From positions 1 through 6,028 of the forward strand of contig JAGWRJ010000516.1 of assembly GCA_028869725.1 (NCBI GenBank): a DNA stretch of 6,028 bases, given 5' to 3'. Each line of letters opens with the position of its first letter. Within the stretch, counting starts at the first letter, position 1. The stretch is from Alphaproteobacteria bacterium (GTDB lineage: Bacteria > Pseudomonadota > Alphaproteobacteria > Micropepsales > Micropepsaceae). Below are positions 1 to 4,704 of this stretch, in pieces. Below the pieces are notes generated by a model, which saw only the letters and a program-made list of their open reading frames with translations, made no database searches and was not told the origin of the DNA. Position numbers and translations under genes: made by a program.

Positions 1-1
1 C

Positions 2-139
2 CAGATCATCGAACGGCCCCGCCCCTTCGTGCGCTGCACGAACTATTTCGGTCCTGACCGGCGCCGGCGCAAGGATCCGGAATTTCGTGGGCCATTCCGT
101 CGCGAGGCGGATCCTGCTGACGAGGTCGTCTTCCTCTGA
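2..139 (+). CDS. C-terminal end of a probable response-regulator (CheY-like) protein, partial
   Basis: An open frame enters from the left edge and runs 45 codons to a TGA at 137-139. The start and any receiver domain lie outside the window. The visible tail is basic and has two GPxRR-type motifs: YFGPDRRRR at visible residues 15-23 and GPFRR at 30-34, preceded by RPRPFVR at 5-11. From memory, tails of this kind (PRPFVR...YFGPDRRRR...GPxRR) occur at the C-terminus of short alphaproteobacterial receiver-domain proteins that often sit near motility genes. The identification rests on this tail alone, because no phosphoacceptor Asp or other receiver residue is visible. It is co-directional with motA but 150 bases away, with a candidate promoter between, so it may be a separate unit. 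Reality of the coding frame is likely; the family call is moderate. Confidence 0.55.
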   Translation, partial: QIIERPRPFVRCTNYFGPDRRRRKDPEFRGPFRREADPADEVVFL

Positions 140-156
140 GCGGACTTTTGGCGTCA

Positions 157-185
157 GTGCCACGTTTTCTTTACCCCTGTGGCAC
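157..185. repeat. 7-bp inverted repeat between the response-regulator fragment and motA
   Basis: GTGCCAC at 157-163 is the exact reverse complement of GTGGCAC at 179-185, separated by 15 bases. It starts 17 bases after the upstream stop codon. It could be a hairpin ending the upstream transcript, but no T-run follows the second arm, or an operator. The second arm overlaps the sigma-54-like -24 element at 180-186, so protein binding or folding here could compete with a promoter. Confidence 0.4.
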
Positions 186-195
186 GCATTTGGTT
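180..195 (+). promoter_or_regulatory. Partial sigma-54-like promoter upstream of motA
   Basis: TGGCACG at 180-186 matches the sigma-54 -24 consensus at all seven positions. At the correct spacing, the -12 element reads TGGTT at 191-195 instead of TTGCW, so the normally invariant GC is GT here. Transcription would begin near 206 and give a leader of about 84 bases before motA. Sigma-54 drives many flagellar genes in polarly flagellated alphaproteobacteria, so the context fits, but the defective -12 element makes this a candidate only. No convincing -35/-10 pair was found as an alternative. Confidence 0.3.
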
Positions 196-258
196 CGATA
201 TTCACCGCTCTTTAAAAGCTTCCCTTAATACTGACGAGGATGACACCCGGCCCGCACC

Positions 259-287
259 CCGCGCGCCGGATTAGCGGATTTGCGCGG
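259..287 (+). repeat. Possible leader hairpin just before motA start
   Basis: CCGCGC at 259-264 can pair with GCGCGG at 282-287, with a 17-base loop and a possible extra G-U pair at 265/281. The second arm ends two bases before the motA ATG, where a ribosome-binding site would be expected and where no clear Shine-Dalgarno sequence is visible. In such GC-rich DNA a 6-bp pairing may be chance. Confidence 0.2.
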
Positions 288-289
288 AC

Positions 290-1159
290 ATGCTTCAGAT
301 CGGCGGCATAATTTTTCTGTTCGTAGCCGTGTTTGGTGGCTTTTTGATGAGCGGCGGCTCGCTCGGGGTGGTGCTCGAAGCCCTGCCCCACGAAATGATC
401 ACCATCGGCGGCGCGGCGCTCGCTGCCACCTTGATCGGCGGCTCCATGCATTCGCTCAAACAGATCGGCAGCGAACTGGGCAAAATCGTCTCCGGTCCCA
501 AGTGGAAGCACACCGACTATACTGACCTGCTGTGCCTGCTTTTTCTTCTGACCAAGACCATGAAGAGCAAGGGCCTCATCGCTCTTGAAGCCCATATCGA
601 AAAGCCGGCCGAAAGCTCCATCTTCAAACGCTATCCGCGCATCACCAAAGATCACTTCGCACTTGCGTTCATCTGCGACACGCTACGCATGATGACGATG
701 AGCCTTGAAGATCCACACCAGGTCGAGACCGCCATGGAAAAGCAGCTCGACAAGCACCATCACGAAGCCCTGTCACCGGCCAACGCACTGCAGAGCATGG
801 CCGACGCGCTGCCGGCTCTTGGTATTGTCGCCGCCGTGCTTGGCGTGATCAAAACGATGGGATCGATTTCAGAACCGCCCGAAATCCTTGGCAGCATGAT
901 CGGATCGGCCCTGGTCGGCACCTTCATGGGCGTGTTCATGGCCTATGGCATCGTGGCCCCGATTGCCACGCGCCTCAAATCCATCGTCGAGGAAGATGCG
1001 CAGTTCTATCATGTAATCCGCGACATCCTCGTCGCTCATCTACATGGCAACGCCGCCCAGGTCTCGGTGGAGATCGGCCGTGGCAGCGTCCCGAGCGAAG
1101 CCCAGCCTACCTTCCAGGAACTCGAAAAGGCGCTGGAATCCATCCCGCCGGATGCCTAG
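290..1159 (+). CDS. motA: Flagellar motor stator protein MotA
   Basis: This 289-residue protein has the size and layout of MotA, the inner-membrane stator subunit that pairs with MotB to form the ion channel driving flagellar rotation. Two N-terminal membrane helices (about 1-20 and 33-51) are followed by a large cytoplasmic loop and two more helices (about 173-190 and 198-225). Pro175 (in ADALPALG) and Pro224 (in YGIVAPIA) match the two functional prolines of Escherichia coli MotA, Pro173 and Pro222. In the loop, Glu100 matches E. coli Glu98, and Lys92 takes the place of Arg90, keeping the charge that interacts with rotor protein FliG. The ATG start is chosen because MLQIGGIIFLF...GGFLMSGG lines up with the family N-terminus; no strong ribosome-binding site precedes it. 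No motB follows, so the partner must be elsewhere. Its TAG stop overlaps the stop of the convergent small gene. Confidence 0.95.
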   Translation: MLQIGGIIFLFVAVFGGFLMSGGSLGVVLEALPHEMITIGGAALAATLIGGSMHSLKQIGSELGKIVSGPKWKHTDYTDLLCLLFLLTKTMKSKGLIALEAHIEKPAESSIFKRYPRITKDHFALAFICDTLRMMTMSLEDPHQVETAMEKQLDKHHHEALSPANALQSMADALPALGIVAAVLGVIKTMGSISEPPEILGSMIGSALVGTFMGVFMAYGIVAPIATRLKSIVEEDAQFYHVIRDILVAHLHGNAAQVSVEIGRGSVPSEAQPTFQELEKALESIPPDA

Positions 1160-1347
1160 GGCCTCTTGGAGGTATCTACCAAAGTGCGCCGTGCCAGACG
1201 GCGCTGCGCGTCCAGACTGACAAAAAAGGTTGCCAGCGCTCCGGCAAATACGCCCAGAGGTGCTGCCAGCGCCATATCATTCCTGGCGCCCATGACCACG
1301 ATTGTCGTGACCACCACCCCAACCCACTGACCCAACGTGCGCGGCAT
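1156..1347 (-). CDS. Small two-helix membrane protein of unknown function
   Basis: A 63-residue protein is predicted from the ATG at 1347. This start is preferred because GGAG (complement of 1357-1360) lies 9 bases upstream. The in-frame ATG at 1356 directly abuts that GGAG, and the extra residues of the longer frame (from 1458) are not conserved-looking and would run through the CtrA box. The protein has two hydrophobic stretches, about 7-20 (WVGVVVTTIVVMG) and 25-45 (MALAAPLGVFAGALATFFVSL), linked by a short ARND turn, then a basic tail (QRRLARR at 48-54) expected to stay in the cytoplasm. This looks like a membrane hairpin. No family is recognised. It converges with motA, and the two genes share the bases CTAG at their stops. 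A CtrA-type box lies 64 bases upstream, suggesting cell-cycle or motility-linked expression. Possible but less likely: a chance frame in GC-rich DNA. Confidence 0.55.
   Translation of the reverse strand: MPRTLGQWVGVVVTTIVVMGARNDMALAAPLGVFAGALATFFVSLDAQRRLARRTLVDTSKRP
1186..1204 (+). terminator. Possible hairpin terminator downstream of motA
   Basis: GCGCCGT at 1186-1192 pairs perfectly with ACGGCGC at 1198-1204 around a 5-base loop. It begins 27 bases after the motA stop codon. No T-run follows, so any termination would depend on Rho or be weak. It also lies inside the 3' part of the convergent small gene, so it may only reflect that gene's coding sequence. Confidence 0.3.
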
Positions 1348-1356
1348 GATCGTCAT

Positions 1357-1360
1357 CTCC
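1357..1360 (-). promoter_or_regulatory. Ribosome-binding site deciding the start of the small membrane protein
   Basis: On the minus strand GGAG is followed by ATGACGATC and then the ATG at 1347. The 9-base spacing is suitable for the ATG at 1347 and too short (zero) for the ATG at 1356. Confidence 0.5.
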
Positions 1361-1383
1361 GGTTGACACCCCTGAAGGCTAGG

Positions 1384-1398
1384 ACGGGGCAGCCCCGA
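1384..1398. repeat. Short GC-rich hairpin in the divergent spacer
   Basis: CGGGG at 1385-1389 pairs with CCCCG at 1393-1397 around a CAG loop. It lies between the CtrA box and the ribosome-binding site of the small minus-strand gene, so it would be in that gene's leader if transcription starts at the box. A 10-base perfect palindrome (GGCCCGGGCC) also lies at 1431-1440, on the transporter side. Both may be chance in this GC-rich spacer. Confidence 0.2.
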
Positions 1399-1410
1399 CG
1401 CCAAGAACAT

Positions 1411-1429
1411 CGTTAAAGTGAGGTTAACG
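1411..1429. promoter_or_regulatory. CtrA-type binding box (TTAA-N7-TTAAC) between divergent genes
   Basis: The sequence CGTTAAAGTGAGGTTAACG holds TTAA at 1413-1416 and TTAAC at 1424-1428 with exactly seven bases between. This matches the consensus bound by CtrA, the alphaproteobacterial cell-cycle and motility response regulator. The site is also symmetrical: the minus strand likewise reads TTAA-N7-TTAAC, so it could act in either direction. It lies 64 bases from the start of the small membrane protein and 110 bases from the start of the MFS transporter. An AT-rich TTAA pair in this strongly GC-rich spacer is unlikely to be incidental. No clear -10 element was found on either side, so which gene it controls, and whether it activates or represses, is open. 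Confidence 0.6.
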
Positions 1430-1539
1430 CGGCCCGGGCCCAGGCTCAATGTCGCCACTGCACACCCGGGCGCCGGCCCTTGACCTTGCCCGGCAGGAAA
1501 GCCGCATATGGCCCCTCAACCACTTAGCGCCACCCGAAC

Positions 1540-2817
1540 ATGACCTCCTCGCGCGCCCCCTCAGACGCAGACCGCCTGCACAAAAGACCGCCGGGCGCCG
1601 CGAGCACGGCGTTTACCCGCAATGTGCGCCTGCTACTGGCCGCACGCACAGCGCGCAGTCTCGGGCAAGGCGTGACCGTGGCAAGTTTCAGCCTCTACCT
1701 GCATGCTTTGGGGTACAGCGGCGGCGCTATCGGCACGGTTCTCATGGCCGGGCTCATGTTTGGCGCGATGCTGACCGCAATTGTGGGGCCACTCAGCGAC
1801 CGGCGCAGCCAGAAGCGCATGCTTCTGGGTTACGAGGTGGCCGCCGCCGCTGCCGCACTTGCTGCGATGCTGTCAAAGAACGAAGCCATTCTCATTTTTG
1901 CGGCAACGATCGCGGGGTTCGGACGCGGCGCCAACGGCGCCGCAGGCCCCTTTGCTCCGGTTGAACAGGCCTGGATCGCACGCGAACTCGAAGGAGCGGC
2001 CCGCCGTCGGGCACTCTCCGTCAACGCCACGCTGGGCTTTCTCGGCATGGGGTTTGGTGCGGCATCGGTCGCCGTACCGGGCCTGATGGGGCATGGCTTT
2101 GCCGATCTGGCCAGCTATCGCCTGCTCTTTCTCGTCCCGTTTGTCGGCTCGCTGGCGGCACTGGCCCTGCTTTTTACCACCGAGGAAAGAACACACGCAG
2201 CGGTCTCCATACCAACAGCCGATACAAGGGCCCGCGATCTCAGCATCACCCGCGAGGAAAACCGGCAACTGCGGCGCCTCGCGACCGCAAATGCCATCAA
2301 TGGTTTTGCCATCGGGATCATCGGCCCCCTCATCGCCTACTGGTTCGCCCGCCGCTTCGCGCAGGGACCGACGCTGATCGGCCCCGCCATGGCCCTGACA
2401 TTTTTCCTCGGTGCAGTCGGCTCCGGTCTCAACCGCCGTCTTGCCGATCGCATCGGAACCGTACGCTCGGTTCTGTGGATGCGCGGCACTGGTCTTGTGC
2501 TCATGATCGCAACCGCACTGGCCACCAGCTTTCCGGTTGCTGTCGGCCTTTACGCCAGTCGTGCGCTCTGCAATCAGGGCACGGCAGGCGCGCGCCAGGC
2601 CGTGGCGGCCGACCTCACACGTGCCGAACGAAGAGGGCTTGCCGCAAGCGTGCAGAGCCTGTCACTGCAGATCCCGCGTGCAGCCGGCCCCATACTCGGA
2701 GGCATGCTCATCCATTCAGGTGCCTTTGTCCTGCCCTTCCTCATGGCAGCAGGCCTGCAGGCGATTTATCTCGTTCTCTATGGAAAATATTTCGGGGCGC
2801 TGGACGCGCGCCCGTAA
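1540..2817 (+). CDS. MFS transporter, substrate unknown
   Basis: This 425-residue protein fits the major facilitator superfamily, single-polypeptide inner-membrane transporters with two six-helix halves. A hydrophilic N-terminus of about 27 residues precedes roughly twelve hydrophobic stretches, with a polar central loop at about 214-247. The loop between helices 2 and 3 carries a motif-A-like sequence, GPLSDRRSQKRM (83-94), and the second half has a related one, NRRLADRIGTVRS (298-310), at the matching place. These motifs support MFS membership and resemble drug or metabolite exporters, but nothing visible fixes the substrate. The ATG at 1540 is the first possible start, since an in-frame TAG sits at 1525-1527; no good ribosome-binding site precedes it. 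It stands alone on its strand, is divergent from the small membrane gene across the CtrA box, and converges on flhG. A link to motility is not shown. Confidence 0.85.
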   Translation: MTSSRAPSDADRLHKRPPGAASTAFTRNVRLLLAARTARSLGQGVTVASFSLYLHALGYSGGAIGTVLMAGLMFGAMLTAIVGPLSDRRSQKRMLLGYEVAAAAAALAAMLSKNEAILIFAATIAGFGRGANGAAGPFAPVEQAWIARELEGAARRRALSVNATLGFLGMGFGAASVAVPGLMGHGFADLASYRLLFLVPFVGSLAALALLFTTEERTHAAVSIPTADTRARDLSITREENRQLRRLATANAINGFAIGIIGPLIAYWFARRFAQGPTLIGPAMALTFFLGAVGSGLNRRLADRIGTVRSVLWMRGTGLVLMIATALATSFPVAVGLYASRALCNQGTAGARQAVAADLTRAERRGLAASVQSLSLQIPRAAGPILGGMLIHSGAFVLPFLMAAGLQAIYLVLYGKYFGALDARP

Positions 2818-2833
2818 ATGCCGGCGCATTGGC

Positions 2834-2851
2834 GCGCGTGCTCTAACGCGC
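2834..2851. terminator. Small hairpin between convergent MFS gene and flhG
   Basis: GCGCGT at 2834-2839 pairs perfectly with ACGCGC at 2846-2851 around a 6-base loop. The flhG stop codon (2843-2845) lies in the loop, and the MFS stop is 16 bases before the first arm. The position between two converging genes fits a bidirectional terminator, but the stem is short and no T-run follows on either strand. Confidence 0.3.
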
Positions 2852-3619
2852 AGCCGCCAGCGCCATCGGAAATGGCTGGGCTACCTCACGCAGACGTCCG
2901 GCCAGGGCAAGAACCGCCTTGGCCGCAGGTCCATGCGGAACCCGTGCCAGCACCGGTAGCTGGCGGCAGACTGCATCACGCACGCGCGGGTCATGGGGCA
3001 CAATACCCAGCAGCTGCGGCACCTGACGCAGGAAGGCGCGACAGGTCGCCGCCATCGCCTCACGCGTACGCTCGGCCTCCGCCTCGCTCACAGCCCGGTT
3101 GATGATCAGTTGTGGCAGCCGCGTACCCGTCGCCTTCTGCAGCAGTTTGGCGAAGGCATAAGCGTCGGTGAGCGAGGCCGGGTCGGGCGTGACCACGAGA
3201 AGAGTGGTGTCGGCACATGCCGCAAAGCGCATCACCGCAGCATCGACACCGGCACTAAGATCAAGCAGTACATGATCATAGCCCCCTGCCGTACGCAGTC
3301 GCGCACAGAGATTTTCAGCAGCAAGCGCACCGGCATTGGCAAGGGCGCCAGAGCCCGATGGCGCCGCCAGAATATCAAAGCCCGCATCCGTAGCCGCAAC
3401 GGATCGGTCCAAGGGTTTAAGACCCGCCAGAAACGACGGCAGGTCTCCACTGTCACCCAGCCCCATCTGGACCCCGGCATTGGCGAGGCCAAGATCGGCG
3501 TCGCACAGAAGCACGCGCGCGCCGGATTGGGCCAGCGCCTGGGCAAGGCCAATCGAAATCATGGTCTTGCCGGTGCCTCCCTTGCCGGAGCCGATGGCAG
3601 TCAGATGCGGTGCGCGCAT
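2843..3619 (-). CDS. flhG: MinD-type ATPase FlhG, flagellar number regulator (short form)
   Basis: This 258-residue protein is a MinD/ParA-family ATPase. A deviant Walker A motif GKGGTGKT sits at 12-19, with signature Lys13 and Lys18. DADLGLANAGVQMG at 40-53 matches the FlhG switch region, a Walker B-like LLDLSAG lies at 118-124, and TPDPASLTDAYAFAK at 144-158 is characteristic of FlhG (also called YlxH, FleN or MinD2). FlhG normally restrains flagellar number and stimulates the FlhF GTPase. It follows flhF, overlapping it by 19 bases, as in many polar-flagella operons. The ATG at 3619 is well supported: GGAG at 3627-3630 lies 7 bases upstream. With this start, only about eight residues precede the core fold, so the N-terminal extension with the FlhF-activating DQAxxLR motif of other FlhG proteins is absent. 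No clear membrane-targeting helix is evident at the C-terminus. The ATPase residues look intact. Confidence 0.88.
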   Translation of the reverse strand: MRAPHLTAIGSGKGGTGKTMISIGLAQALAQSGARVLLCDADLGLANAGVQMGLGDSGDLPSFLAGLKPLDRSVAATDAGFDILAAPSGSGALANAGALAAENLCARLRTAGGYDHVLLDLSAGVDAAVMRFAACADTTLLVVTPDPASLTDAYAFAKLLQKATGTRLPQLIINRAVSEAEAERTREAMAATCRAFLRQVPQLLGIVPHDPRVRDAVCRQLPVLARVPHGPAAKAVLALAGRLREVAQPFPMALAAAR

Positions 3620-4698
3620 GGGCGGTCTCCGGACGTGGGTGCAGATGTGGCGCTTTCGAGCAAAGCCCGGGCCAAAGCCAGAGCAGTCAGCGTTTCAAGC
3701 TGACCGCCAAGAAAGGGTGAGCGCGTCACATGCGCAAGGCCGATGCCACAGGTCGCCGCGGCAGAAAGACTGCCCAGGCGGCGGGTCTCATCGAGCGCAG
3801 TGACGCTGAGACGCTCTACCCCGAGCCGCTTGAGCCCGGCGCAGATCTCGCCCGTCTCTTCAGCATCGCCAACGGCCGAAACCACGGCGAGAAGCTCAAC
3901 CCCGCCGAGCGTGCGATAGAAGGCGCAGGTCGCCTCTGACGCCGCATCGCGCGGATCAAATCCGGCGGTATCAATGAGTGCAAGCTCACCCGCATCTGCA
4001 GTTTGGGCAACAAGCTCTCTGAGCGCTGCCTCCGTTTCTGCCACCGCAAATGACGCCTCGACATGGCCGGCAAAGGTCTTGAGCCGCTCCACGGCCCCTG
4101 CACCTTCGGGGTCACCGGCGATCAGTCGCACCGCGCGCCCGGCATCGCGCGCCTGTCGTGCAACCCTGCCAGCCATAAGAGTCTTGCCAGTGCCACGCGG
4201 GCCGACAATGACAAATCCTGCATGCTGCGCCAGTTCCAGCGGCGCCACACGCATGCGCTGATCAAGCGCTGCTGCAAGCGCCAGCGTCATGTCCGTGAGG
4301 CCCGCCTGCTCGGCGGCTTCGGCAAGGCCATGGGCGAGTGGATCGGCCAGACGATGCGCCCGCATCAGGCCCAGAAGCTCGGCGCGGTTGAAGTTGCGCT
4401 GTGGCCGTGGTGACGGTGGCGTCGCACCGCGCAGACGCGCAAGCAGCCCTGCACGATAGGCAAGTGCAAAGGGTTCAGCCCTGGCTTCGAGTTCGGCTTC
4501 ATCCTCGAGTGCCAGCGAACGGGCCACGCTTTCTTCGATACGTTCCTCGGCGAGACTGCCTTCGATCGCCACCCGCACCAGGACACCGCTGCCCTTGGCT
4601 TTCTGGCTGGAGATGATGACCGCGTCCTCGCCCACTTCGGCACGGATTGCAGCCATGGCCTCGCGCATGTCGGAAGCGATGAACGTCTTGATGTGCAC
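3601..4698 (-). CDS. flhF: SRP-type GTPase FlhF, flagellar positioning protein with degenerate GTPase motifs
   Basis: This 365-residue protein matches FlhF, an SRP-family GTPase that recruits early flagellar parts to the cell pole. The N-terminus (MHIKTFIASDMREAMAAIR, ending in DAVIISSQK) is the conserved FlhF opening and supports the GTG start at 4698 despite a weak ribosome-binding site. A variable, charged stretch (about 45-100) leads to a helical N-type domain (about 105-158) and the G domain. P-loop GPRGTGKT is at 166-173 and DTAG at 243-246. Several family residues are changed: the usual DTYR I-box reads DPEG (196-199) although GAVERLKTFA follows as expected, DTAGR reads DTAGF (Phe247), and the TKLD guanine-specificity motif reads TALD (300-303). 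The GTPase may therefore be altered in nucleotide specificity or turnover. It begins 6 bases after flhA and overlaps flhG by 19 bases. Confidence 0.85.
   Translation of the reverse strand: MHIKTFIASDMREAMAAIRAEVGEDAVIISSQKAKGSGVLVRVAIEGSLAEERIEESVARSLALEDEAELEARAEPFALAYRAGLLARLRGATPPSPRPQRNFNRAELLGLMRAHRLADPLAHGLAEAAEQAGLTDMTLALAAALDQRMRVAPLELAQHAGFVIVGPRGTGKTLMAGRVARQARDAGRAVRLIAGDPEGAGAVERLKTFAGHVEASFAVAETEAALRELVAQTADAGELALIDTAGFDPRDAASEATCAFYRTLGGVELLAVVSAVGDAEETGEICAGLKRLGVERLSVTALDETRRLGSLSAAATCGIGLAHVTRSPFLGGQLETLTALALARALLESATSAPTSGDRPCAHRI
3627..3630 (-). promoter_or_regulatory. Ribosome-binding site for flhG inside the flhF 3' end
   Basis: On the minus strand GGAG is followed by seven bases and then the flhG ATG at 3619. 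It lies within the flhF coding region, which supports translational coupling and fixes the short FlhG start. Confidence 0.6.
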
Positions 4699-4704
4699 GA
4701 CGCG

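Noticed and set aside
212..228. Two TTAA tetramers upstream of motA resembling a CtrA box
   Set aside because: The tetramers at 212-215 and 225-228 are nine bases apart, not seven, and the final C is missing, so they do not match the CtrA consensus.
212..655. 147-codon minus-strand frame opposite motA
   Set aside because: It lies mostly antisense to a clear motA gene, has no recognisable motif, and is the kind of frame high-GC codon bias produces.
1348..1458. N-terminal extension of the small minus-strand frame to 1458
   Set aside because: It would place coding sequence across the CtrA box, lacks a ribosome-binding site, and adds no recognisable sequence; the start at 1347 has GGAG at proper spacing.
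1449..1964. 171-codon plus-strand frame overlapping the MFS start
   Set aside because: Rich in Arg, Pro and His with no fold-like pattern; it is a frame-shifted shadow of the MFS gene, which has real membrane helices and motif A.
1960..2817. Possibility that the MFS gene is recently acquired
   Set aside because: Its GC-rich composition looks like that of its neighbours and no repeats, integrase or transposase are seen nearby, so there is no sequence support for transfer.
2993..3703. 236-codon plus-strand frame antisense to flhG and the flhF end
   Set aside because: The composition is Arg, Gly and Gln-rich and unlike a folded protein; the minus strand carries a convincing FlhG with intact ATPase motifs.
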